DNA of 16,242 nucleotides from NCBI GenBank assembly GCA_003170035.1, contig PMZX01000171.1:6211-22452 (forward strand). The letters are read 5' to 3'. Positions 1-6,551 of the stretch are shown here, piece by piece. This DNA is from Myxococcales bacterium. Its GTDB lineage: Bacteria; Myxococcota_A; Polyangia; Fen-1088. Within the stretch, counting starts at the first letter, position 1; the number at the start of each line of letters is the position of its first letter. A program made the translations under genes and the position numbers. The notes beneath the pieces are model-generated. The model was not told the origin of the DNA and did no database searches. It saw nothing but the letters and a program-made list of their open reading frames with translations.

Positions 1-512
1 ATGATGAGACCCGCAACCTGTGCGCCTATCATGCGGAAGAAGCTGGTGCTGCTGCGCTCGCCGGGCTCGCGCGACATTACGCTCATCAGCGCCGAGTAGG
101 GCACGTTAATCAGGGAGTAGACTATGCAGAACCCGGTGTACGTGACCCACGCGTACACGACCTTGCCCATGGGCCCAAGGTTGGGAGAAAAGAACGCAAT
201 ACTGCAGACGACCGCAAAGGGCAGTGCGAACCAGTAGAGGTACGGGCGGTACCGGCCCAGCCCGGGCCGCGGGCGGGTGCGGTCCGCGATCAGCCCGACC
301 ACCGGATCAATCACCGTGTCCCAGATGCGCGTGACCAGCAGCATGTAGCCGACGGCAGTCGCCGAGATGCCGAATACGTCGGTGTAGAAGAAGTTGCCGA
401 ACAGAATGAAGGGCATCCAGAACAGGTTGGACGCGAAGTCTCCCAGGGCGTAGCCGAACTTCTCGACGAATGGGATCACCTGCGACGGATCGACGGTTCG
501 TTGTTGCGACAT
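1..512 (-). CDS. GPH/MelB-type sugar:cation symporter, N-terminal part (cut by window edge)
   Basis: Reverse-strand translation from the ATG at 512 gives 170 residues with no stop before the edge, so only the N-terminal third to half is present. It is an inner-membrane secondary transporter of the glycoside-pentoside-hexuronide family, which takes up sugars with Na+ or H+. Visible hallmarks are YTDVFGIS near residue 43 and RIWDTVIDP at 62-70, followed by the family loop GLIADRTRP and GRYRPY (about 73-91). D65 and D69 match the helix II aspartates that form the MelB cation site, while N29 sits where MelB has its sugar-binding Asp19. Helices lie at about 28-45, 50-70, 92-110 and 118-140. AAGG lies upstream of the ATG. 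It diverges from the GH94 phosphorylase at 795, which suggests it imports that enzyme's disaccharide. The substrate cannot be read from this fragment. Confidence 0.9.
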   Translation of the reverse strand, partial: MSQQRTVDPSQVIPFVEKFGYALGDFASNLFWMPFILFGNFFYTDVFGISATAVGYMLLVTRIWDTVIDPVVGLIADRTRPRPGLGRYRPYLYWFALPFAVVCSIAFFSPNLGPMGKVVYAWVTYTGFCIVYSLINVPYSALMSVMSREPGERSSTSFFRMIGAQVAGLI

Positions 513-685
513 GGCGACCTTGTCTTCGACTCGCGGAGGTCGTTGAAGTGGCACCGGGGTGAGGCGGACCTCCTGCAGTCCCCGGATTGCGGGCGACCCT
601 ACCATCGACCGGCAGCGGATTCTAGCCCGAAGCGCGCCCAAGCCCTCGATCATCTTGCGCCATAAACGGAAGACGGAAGTAGGCG

Positions 686-701
686 TGGCTTTGCGGTCGC
701 T
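686..701 (+). promoter_or_regulatory. Possible sigma-54 (-24/-12) promoter for GH94 gene
   Basis: TGGC at 686-689 and CGCT at 698-701 keep the invariant GG-N10-GC spacing of sigma-54 promoters (GG at 687-688, GC at 699-700). The middle matches the consensus poorly. Transcription would start near 712, leaving an 80-nt leader containing the 732-762 hairpin. Such partial matches occur by chance in GC-rich DNA, so this is only a candidate. Confidence 0.2.
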
Positions 702-731
702 TTGACTTCGAGAGGACGGGAGAGTTAGATC

Positions 732-762
732 AGCGGCCGATGCGTTTGCCGACGCGGCCGCT
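732..762 (+). repeat. Bulged inverted repeat in GH94 leader
   Basis: AGCGGCC (732-738) pairs perfectly with GGCCGCT (756-762). Inside it GCGT (742-745) pairs with ACGC (752-755), leaving a three-base bulge and a six-base loop. It lies 32 bp before the GH94 start codon and has no following T-run, so a leader structure or operator for a dimeric repressor is more likely than a terminator. Confidence 0.45.
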
Positions 763-794
763 GTCCCGAGGAACGTCGAGATGAAGGGATCGCC

Positions 795-3194
795 ATGACC
801 ACCAAGACCAAGGCTCTCTCCAACCCCTACGGCTATTTCGACGCCGAGGCGCGTGAATATGTCATCACCCGGCCTGACACGCCCACGCCCTGGTTCAACT
901 ATATTGGCGAGGGGCGCTACGGCGGCATCATCTCGAACACAGGGGGCGGATTTTCCTTTGATCGCGATCCCAAGAACCGCCGGGTCTCGCGCTACCGCTA
1001 CAACGCCATCCCCATGGATCAGCCGGGGCGTTACGTCTACATCCGTGACATGGAGAGCGGGAAGTTCTGGAGCCCGACCTGGCAGCCCACGCCGGGGGTG
1101 AAGCTGGCCTCCTACGAATGCCGCCACGGCGCCGGCTACACCTGCATCGCCAGCACTCACAATGGAATTGCGGCCACCCTGCTCTATTTCGTTCCACCTG
1201 CGCCGCAGGACGAATCCTGTCCCTGCGAAGTGTGGGTTCTCAACATCAAGAACACCGGCAAGAAGACGCGGAAGCTACGGACATTTTCCTACGTTGAATT
1301 CAGCTTCCGCGATGCGCTCAACGATCAGCTCAACCTCGACTGGTGCCAGCACATCCTCGAAGCGAGGGTCAAAGACGGCATCATCACCTCGAAGACGCGC
1401 TTCGCGCCGACCACCAACTTCTTTGGATCCAGCGTCAAGCCGGCCGGCTTCGATACCGATCGGGAGGTTTTCGTCGGTCGCTGGCGGGATCTGTCGAACC
1501 CCGAGGTGGTCGAGCGGGGCAAGCCCAGCAACATCGAGGCCCCGCGGGGCAACAACATCGGATCGCTGTGCCACAACCTGACCCTGGGCCCCGGACAAGA
1601 AAAGGAAATCGTCTTTGTCATGGGCGTGACCGACGAGCCGGCGCGCATCCCTGCGCAGGTGGCGCGCTTTCGCGATGCCGAGAATGTGGTCGCAGCGTTC
1701 GCGGACCTGCGCAGGGACTGGGACGACTATCTGGGCCGCTTCACCGTCGACACGCCTGATCCGGTCGTCAATGCCATGTTGAACGTGTGGAATCCCATCC
1801 AGTGTCGCACCACGCTTTTCTGGTCGCGCTTCGTTTCGGCCTACGAGACGGGAACCGGTCGGGGCATGGGTACGCGCGATTCGGCGCAAGACACCCTGGG
1901 CACCGTACACAACGCCGCTGACCGCGCACGGGCCACGCTGACTATGTTGTGGCGTTTGCAGTACAAGGACGGACACACCTGGCACCAGGTGCTGCCGCTC
2001 ACCGGCGAGGGCGGCCCCGGTCTGGCCGCTGAATTCCCGGCGTGGCCGCAATGGTTCTGCGACGACCACCTTTGGTTGATCCTCGGGGTGTGCGCCTATT
2101 TGCGCGAGACCGGGGATCTCGCCTATCTCGACCAGAAGATCGACTACACGGATGGCGGCAGCGACAGCGTGTGGAACCACATGCTGCGGGCTATCGAGTT
2201 CACCCTGCAACACCGCGGTCCCCAGGGACTGCCCCGCATCGGCTTTGCTGACTGGGACGACACCATGAACGTGGACCATGGCAGTGGCAAGGCCGAGAGC
2301 GTGTGGTGCGGCCAGCAGTTCTGTCGCGCCCTGCTCGATCTGGCCGAGCTGTCCGAGCACATGCGCAAGAGCGAAGAGGCGAAGCGCTTTCGCGCCCTGC
2401 ATGCCGAGATGGCGGCCATCATCAATCAGGTGGCCTGGGACGGCGACTGGTACGCGCGCGCCTTTGATGACGAAGGCAAGCCCATCGGCGTGAAGAGTGA
2501 GACCTTTCACCGGATCGCGCTCAACACGCAAACCTGGGCGGTGATCGGCGAGGCGGCCCCAGCCGAGCGCGCCCAGCACGCGATGGAGCAGGCGCACGAG
2601 AAGCTCAACAGCAAGTTCGGACTGGCACTGTTGTGGCCCGCCTACACCGAGGGCGACGAGCGGGTGCGCGGAACTACAACCTATCCACCCGGGGCCAAAG
2701 AGAACGGCGGCATCTTCTGTCACGCCAACACCTGGGCCATTGTGGCCGCAGCCAAGCTCGGCATGGCAGAACGGGCCATGCAGTACTATTTGCAGATCAC
2801 GCCTTTCATGCGACGGGATGTCGACGTCATGAAGGTCGAGCCCTACGTCTATTGCGGCAACGTCACCGGTCCCGAGCACAAACAATACGGCTATGCCCGT
2901 AATGCGTGGCTATCCGGTACGGCTTCATGGACCTACGTGGCCGGGACACAGTGGATTCTCGGCATTCGGCCCACCCACGCCGGCTTGATGATTGCTCCGG
3001 CCATTCCTGAAAAGTGGAAGGGCTTCAAGGCGACGCGTCTCTATCGAGGCGTGCGCTATTTCATCGAGGTCAAGCGCGCCGGCAAGAACTCGACTGTGCA
3101 GTTGACCGTCGACGGCCAAGCCATCGCCGGCAACGTGGTCCCCTTGCCCGCCGCAGGGACCAAAGAGGTCAAGGTCGAGGTGCGGCTGGGATGA
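795..3194 (+). CDS. GH94 glycoside phosphorylase (cellobiose/chitobiose phosphorylase-like)
   Basis: Inverting phosphorylase of family GH94 (formerly GT36), 799 aa, close to the usual 790-820 aa of disaccharide-specific members. It reversibly splits a beta-disaccharide with phosphate into alpha-sugar-1-phosphate plus the free sugar, in the cytoplasm (no signal peptide). The N-terminal beta-sandwich runs to about 300 and contains EYVITRPDTP (21-30) and RYRYNAIP. The alpha/alpha-barrel follows. The motif ADWDD (485-489) carries the general acid at D489, equivalent to D490 of Cellvibrio gilvus cellobiose phosphorylase. The expected phosphate-site positions are R361 in GMGTRDSAQD, H643 in KENGGIFCH and S707-G708 in WLSGTASW, where the enzymes I recall have Thr-Gly. 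AAGGG sits 8 nt before the ATG. The stop is 11 bp from the convergent lipoprotein stop. Cellobiose, chitobiose, cellobionate or another disaccharide all remain possible. Confidence 0.93.
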   Translation: MTTKTKALSNPYGYFDAEAREYVITRPDTPTPWFNYIGEGRYGGIISNTGGGFSFDRDPKNRRVSRYRYNAIPMDQPGRYVYIRDMESGKFWSPTWQPTPGVKLASYECRHGAGYTCIASTHNGIAATLLYFVPPAPQDESCPCEVWVLNIKNTGKKTRKLRTFSYVEFSFRDALNDQLNLDWCQHILEARVKDGIITSKTRFAPTTNFFGSSVKPAGFDTDREVFVGRWRDLSNPEVVERGKPSNIEAPRGNNIGSLCHNLTLGPGQEKEIVFVMGVTDEPARIPAQVARFRDAENVVAAFADLRRDWDDYLGRFTVDTPDPVVNAMLNVWNPIQCRTTLFWSRFVSAYETGTGRGMGTRDSAQDTLGTVHNAADRARATLTMLWRLQYKDGHTWHQVLPLTGEGGPGLAAEFPAWPQWFCDDHLWLILGVCAYLRETGDLAYLDQKIDYTDGGSDSVWNHMLRAIEFTLQHRGPQGLPRIGFADWDDTMNVDHGSGKAESVWCGQQFCRALLDLAELSEHMRKSEEAKRFRALHAEMAAIINQVAWDGDWYARAFDDEGKPIGVKSETFHRIALNTQTWAVIGEAAPAERAQHAMEQAHEKLNSKFGLALLWPAYTEGDERVRGTTTYPPGAKENGGIFCHANTWAIVAAAKLGMAERAMQYYLQITPFMRRDVDVMKVEPYVYCGNVTGPEHKQYGYARNAWLSGTASWTYVAGTQWILGIRPTHAGLMIAPAIPEKWKGFKATRLYRGVRYFIEVKRAGKNSTVQLTVDGQAIAGNVVPLPAAGTKEVKVEVRLG

Positions 3195-3205
3195 TGGCTG
3201 CGACC

Positions 3206-4603
3206 CTACCGAGCGAAGCACTCGTAGGTATAGGTTGTCCGGCTGACGACGGGCTGGTCGCAGGAATTCCAGGAGTCGTAGGTCAGCACGTTCCCGCATT
3301 GGTCATAGGTGTTGGTGGAGCAAAACTCGTCCGTGCCGACCGAGACGCCCGTCAGGTACTTGGTCCGCTCGGTCAGCTGGTTGCCGGCTGAGTCGTAGGT
3401 TCGGATGATTCGATAGCTATCGGCGAGGCTGCCCGCTGCCATCCGATGTTCCTCGACCAAGGGCAATCCAGCGGCGTTGCGGGTGTAGGTCACGACCTCG
3501 TCTTGCTTCGCACCACGGACTTCGGACACAAGCAAGCCCGCGGCGTCGTACTGGTAGGTGGTGGTATCGCCCGGCGTGCCGTTGTACTCCCAAGCTTTCG
3601 AAATGAGGCGCCAAGCCGAGTCGTACGTGTAGATGGCGACATCTTGCACGGTTCCGCTGCAGCGTCCGCTGAACTCGGTCTTCAGGAGATGCCCGCTCGA
3701 ATCGTAGGTGTACGCGGTACAGCCGTCGATGCGGCCCGAATAGAAGCTGCGGTCGTTCTCGGTCAGGACGTTTCCCTGCGCATCGTAGGTGTATGACAGC
3801 CACCTGCAACTCGTCACCGACCCATCGCTGCCGCAACCGTCACTCTTGACTTCGAGCAGCCAGCCGTGTTCGTCGTAGGAGTAGCGGATGACATACTCCG
3901 GAGCGCCATCTCCATTGGAGTCGAGTTCCTCTCGAATCAACCGGTTGTTCGCATCGTAGAAGAAGCTGGTCTTGTTGACCGAGACGGAGTCGCCATAGGT
4001 GTAAGTGACCGTGCGGGTGCAAGGTCCGACGAACGCGCACCCTCTCGCTCCTGACTGCCCACCCGTGCTTGCGGTTCCCGCCGACGTAGCTCCGCCGGCG
4101 AAAGATCCTCCCGCGCCACCCGTTGCGCTGACACCACCAAGGCCGCCCGCGTCCGTGTCACCGCTTCCAACGGCTCGGCTTCCTCCATTGCCGGTTGCGG
4201 GCTCTCCACCAGTGCCAGAAACAGCGCCATCCGTCGCAGTCGCACCGCCAGTGACAACGGCGCCGCCAGCGCCGCCAAGGACAATTCCACTAGTTGCAGT
4301 CGCCCCGCCAGTGACGACGGCGCCGCCGACACCGCCAAGCCCAACGCCACCAGTAGCAATCGCACCGCCAGTGACAACGGCGCCGCCAGCGCCGCCAAGA
4401 ACAACGCCACCAGTAGCAGTCGCACCGCCAGTGACAACGGCGCCGCCAGCGCCGCCAAGTCCAGCGCCACCAGTAGCAATCGCGCCGCCAGTGACAACGG
4501 CGCCGCCGACACCGCCAAGTCCGGAGTCGTTCGACTGCAACTTGGCGGCTTGGGTCCTGCAACCAGCAGCGAACACAATCAGTAACACCACCCAATTTCG
4601 CAT
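3206..4603 (-). CDS. YD-repeat (RHS-like) lipoprotein with tandem-repeat linker
   Basis: 465-aa exported protein. The start at 4603 is preferred over an upstream one at 4714 because it begins with a lipoprotein signal (MRNWVVLLIVFAAGC, Cys15 as lipidation site), has GAGGAAATC directly upstream, and avoids overlapping the DUF502 gene. Residues 28-187 are a Gly/Ala/Thr/Val linker that includes five 20-residue units of the type GLGGAGGAVVTGGATATGGV. Residues 190-465 hold about nine YD repeats (YTYDAQGNVLTE, YTYDSSGHLLKTE, YQYDAAGLLVSE and similar), the beta-strand repeat of RHS/teneurin shells and wall-associated proteins. It lacks the RHS core-end motif and any toxin tip, and the YD part is far too short for a toxin cocoon. 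It is probably surface-anchored, for adhesion or carbohydrate binding (inferred). It lies 94 bp downstream of the DUF502 gene, possibly in one transcript. Confidence 0.85.
   Translation of the reverse strand: MRNWVVLLIVFAAGCRTQAAKLQSNDSGLGGVGGAVVTGGAIATGGAGLGGAGGAVVTGGATATGGVVLGGAGGAVVTGGAIATGGVGLGGVGGAVVTGGATATSGIVLGGAGGAVVTGGATATDGAVSGTGGEPATGNGGSRAVGSGDTDAGGLGGVSATGGAGGSFAGGATSAGTASTGGQSGARGCAFVGPCTRTVTYTYGDSVSVNKTSFFYDANNRLIREELDSNGDGAPEYVIRYSYDEHGWLLEVKSDGCGSDGSVTSCRWLSYTYDAQGNVLTENDRSFYSGRIDGCTAYTYDSSGHLLKTEFSGRCSGTVQDVAIYTYDSAWRLISKAWEYNGTPGDTTTYQYDAAGLLVSEVRGAKQDEVVTYTRNAAGLPLVEEHRMAAGSLADSYRIIRTYDSAGNQLTERTKYLTGVSVGTDEFCSTNTYDQCGNVLTYDSWNSCDQPVVSRTTYTYECFAR
4223..4522 (-). repeat. 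Five 60-bp tandem repeats in lipoprotein linker
   Basis: Five consecutive 60-bp units, in frame with the coding sequence, each encode 20 residues of the form [GV]LGG[AV]GGAVVTGGA[TI]AT. Units differ at only a few positions, for example GGT/GGC and ACT/ATT changes, so they look recently duplicated or homogenised. Loss or gain of a unit would keep the reading frame and change only linker length. Confidence 0.92.
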
Positions 4604-4642
4604 GATTTCCTCGCGTTCTGGTAGGTTCTCGCTGCGTCCGAA

Positions 4643-4660
4643 GATGAGCACCCGCTCATC
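4643..4660 (-). repeat. Perfect 7-bp hairpin between DUF502 and lipoprotein genes
   Basis: GATGAGC (4643-4649) and GCTCATC (4654-4660) form a perfect stem with a 4-base loop. It lies 37 bp after the DUF502 stop and 39 bp before the lipoprotein start on the minus strand. No T-run follows, so it is either a weak terminator or processing structure, or an operator for the lipoprotein gene. Confidence 0.4.
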
Positions 4661-4697
4661 GGGTTGGTTCGATTGGCTCCGCAGTGCAGAGTCAGTA

Positions 4698-5384
4698 TTA
4701 CGGCACAGTATCACGGGTCGGGTTGTCTGAGGATGGAGACGACGGCCAGGGCGGCACGACGGCGCCGCCGGAGACTATGAGTTTCATGCCATCGCCCACG
4801 CTCATCTCCAACTCGACGATCTCGTGCTTCGGGATGAGCAAGAGATAGCCGCTGGTGGGGTTGGGCGTGGTGGGAACGAACACCGTCCATAGTTCCCCGC
4901 CGACGCTGGCCTGGGCCTCGCCCTGCGCCTTGCTGGTGAGAAATCCAATCGTGTGGACGCCTTTGCGGGGGAATTCCACCAGCACGACCTTGGTGTAGAG
5001 GTTTCGGTTTTGCGTGCCGAAGGTGGTGACCATCTGCTTCACGGTGTTGTACACGCCGTTCACGCCTGGGATGGTCTGGATGAAACGCTCGGCCAGTCCG
5101 CCGAAGTACCTGCCGAGCACGTAGCGCGACACGTAGCCGAAGACGGTGATCAGCACGACGACGATGGCGGTGGCGAGGATGTTCCAGACGACGCTCAGGC
5201 TCGACTGTTCACGCAGCGAACTGGGCAAAAAGAAGAACAGGTAATCGCGGAAGCCGCCGCCGATTACTTTGAACACCAGGAAGAACACCCAGCAGGTCAC
5301 CAGGAACGGCGCCAGTAGCATGAAGCCGGAAAGAAAGGCGGTGCGCAGTTGGGCGAATCGGAAGGGGTTCGGTGTTTCAGACAT
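4698..5384 (-). CDS. DUF502 family membrane protein
   Basis: 228 aa, a typical DUF502 length. Two transmembrane helices lie at about 15-41 and 63-87, followed by a soluble domain. Recognisable family segments are IPGVNGVYNTVKQM (105-118), PTTPNPTSGYLL (171-182) and KLIVSGGAVVP (201-211). The molecular role of DUF502 proteins is not established; they are small inner-membrane proteins widespread in Gram-negative bacteria and related to plant LIKE-COV proteins. The ATG at 5384 is the natural start for the family, although no strong Shine-Dalgarno sequence is visible; an imperfect palindrome (5386-5397) lies directly upstream. The gene ends 94 bp before the YD lipoprotein start on the same strand. 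Confidence 0.92.
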   Translation of the reverse strand: MSETPNPFRFAQLRTAFLSGFMLLAPFLVTCWVFFLVFKVIGGGFRDYLFFFLPSSLREQSSLSVVWNILATAIVVVLITVFGYVSRYVLGRYFGGLAERFIQTIPGVNGVYNTVKQMVTTFGTQNRNLYTKVVLVEFPRKGVHTIGFLTSKAQGEAQASVGGELWTVFVPTTPNPTSGYLLLIPKHEIVELEMSVGDGMKLIVSGGAVVPPWPSSPSSDNPTRDTVP

Positions 5385-5458
5385 CGAGTAGGTACTCTAG
5401 CGAAGACAGGGGCGCGAATGAATGAAAAGCACAGTCCAGCTCCCCGGATTCTTGCGCG

Positions 5459-5478
5459 CCCGCAACACCATGTGCGGG
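5459..5478 (-). repeat. Bulged hairpin between DPBB and DUF502 genes
   Basis: CCCGC (5459-5463) and ACA (5465-5467) pair with TGT (5471-5473) and GCGGG (5474-5478), with one bulged base and a 3-base loop. It sits in the 144-bp gap between the two minus-strand genes. Without a T-run it is a poor terminator, and nothing else is apparent in this gap. Confidence 0.25.
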
Positions 5479-5528
5479 GCAGGAAGAAGGCTGAAGAGGA
5501 GGGTCTGCATCGGGTGAGTCTCGCGGCT

Positions 5529-6338
5529 CTACGGAGGGCAGTCTTCGCCTTTGGTGGGGCCCAGGTCCGCCCATTGGATCGGACCGTCGGGCACGCCGAA
5601 TCTGGCGGCGGTGGAGCTCTCGATGTCAATGAGTTCGCTCGCGCTTCCCTTGTTCTGAGTGCAGCAGCCGCTGCAATCCGAATCGGCGCACGTGTCGATG
5701 ACAAGAACCACCATCGTCTTTGACCCGGATTTCAGGCACAGATCGTGGTGTTTCAGAGTGGCGAAGTCGGGAAACACGGAGACGATGTCGTGCGACTGGA
5801 CCCAGCTTTGCGGCATCGTGGGGCCGCAGCCCGCGAACATGCCCTCGTACAGGCAGCCGCTGTACTTGATGCACTCCTCGCTGCCAGGGGCGGGGTAGGA
5901 GGTGAACTCCGTCTTGTTGGCGGTCTTCCAGACCAGGCCCGGGGCTTCACAACGACTGGTGGCCGTGCTGGTGGCGCCCCCGGTGCCGCCCGTGCCGGTG
6001 CCGCTGCCGGTTGCTATGTTCGATGCCGTGCCTGTCCCGGTAGCTGATCCAGTACCGGTCGCCGTCCTCGATGCGGTGCCTGTCCCAGTAGCCGAGCCGG
6101 CGTCCAATGCCGTGCCCGATGCGCTGCCGGTCGTTGTCGTCAAGGCAGTGCCCGTGCCCGAGCTAGGGATGCTGGCGTCCCTGGCCGCATCAGCCGCAGG
6201 CAAGCCATCGGCCGGCCCCGCCTCCGCCGCCTTCGGCGCTGCATCGGAGGCACGTGGCTTGCTACTGCCGCAGCACGGGACCAGTACGAAGATGAGAGCG
6301 AAGACCACGCATGGACTTGCCAGGTGCCGTTTCCACAT
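5529..6338 (-). CDS. Exported double-psi beta-barrel (expansin/RlpA-like) protein with Gly/Thr linker
   Basis: 269 aa from the ATG at 6338, chosen because it begins directly with a signal sequence (MWKRHLASPCVVFALIFVLV) and has AAGGA upstream; an upstream GC-rich extension to 6440 looks non-native. The Cys pair at 22-23 may be a lipidation site, but the lipobox is poor (Pro/Cys before the Cys). Residues 25-128 form an Ala/Asp- then Gly/Ser/Thr-rich linker with TGTGTAS-type repeats. Residues about 140-260 resemble a double-psi beta-barrel: KTEFTSYP at the start, VLVIDTCADSDCSGCC (211-226) and ELIDIESSTAARFGVPDGPIQW (235-256). These correspond to the strand-Asp-Cys and LDLS-type segments of expansin domain 1, barwin and RlpA. 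No second carbohydrate-binding domain follows. Such folds loosen or cleave polysaccharide; whether this one targets cellulose or peptidoglycan cannot be told. Confidence 0.78.
   Translation of the reverse strand: MWKRHLASPCVVFALIFVLVPCCGSSKPRASDAAPKAAEAGPADGLPAADAARDASIPSSGTGTALTTTTGSASGTALDAGSATGTGTASRTATGTGSATGTGTASNIATGSGTGTGGTGGATSTATSRCEAPGLVWKTANKTEFTSYPAPGSEECIKYSGCLYEGMFAGCGPTMPQSWVQSHDIVSVFPDFATLKHHDLCLKSGSKTMVVLVIDTCADSDCSGCCTQNKGSASELIDIESSTAARFGVPDGPIQWADLGPTKGEDCPP
5990..6160 (-). repeat. Imperfect Gly-Thr-Ala-Ser coding repeats in DPBB linker
   Basis: The DNA repeats short units around gtgcctgtcccagtagc and gccgatgcggtgcc variants that encode ATGTGSATGTGTAS-like sequence. The copies are more diverged than those of the neighbouring YD lipoprotein and have no constant unit length. 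Confidence 0.5.
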
Positions 6339-6551
6339 GGGCTTGCTTTCCTTCGCGCTCACAGCCAACAAATAGCATGCGCGTGATCCCTTGCGCGGGC
6401 AAGAAGACATGGCCCGAAGAGAGGGTAGACTGCGTCCCATGGTCGGAACAGGTCTTTCACCTCGCTGTTCCGGCAGTCCGATTGGCGGCGCAGAGGCTGC
6501 CCTCCGGGACGACGGACGCGGGCAGCCGCGGGTGAGCCAGGATCGTCGCTC

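Larger units (their letters stand above)
513..794. promoter_or_regulatory. Divergent intergenic region between symporter and GH94 phosphorylase
   Basis: This 282-bp non-coding stretch must carry promoters in both directions. No good sigma-70 -35/-10 pair was found by eye. It contains a weak sigma-54-like match (686-701) and a hairpin close to the GH94 start (732-762), listed separately. No regulator gene lies next to it inside the window, so control of the module is unknown. Confidence 0.5.

Noticed and set aside
1275..2885. Long antisense frame (536 codons) inside the GH94 gene
   Set aside because: It mirrors the GC-rich third-position pattern of the strongly conserved GH94 gene, and its product shows no recognisable domain.
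3206..4603. YD-repeat protein as a polymorphic toxin
   Set aside because: It has no RHS core-end motif, no variable toxin tip and no small immunity gene downstream; the GH94 gene ends 11 bp away.
4604..4714. Upstream start for the YD lipoprotein
   Set aside because: It would bury the lipoprotein signal 37 residues inside the protein and overlap the DUF502 gene; the start at 4603 has GAGGAAATC directly upstream.
4005..4730. Plus-strand proline-rich frame (APPVTTAPPAPP repeats) opposite the YD lipoprotein
   Set aside because: It arises from the complement of the Gly/Ala/Thr tandem repeats; it has no signal peptide, and its tail overlaps the end of the DUF502 gene.
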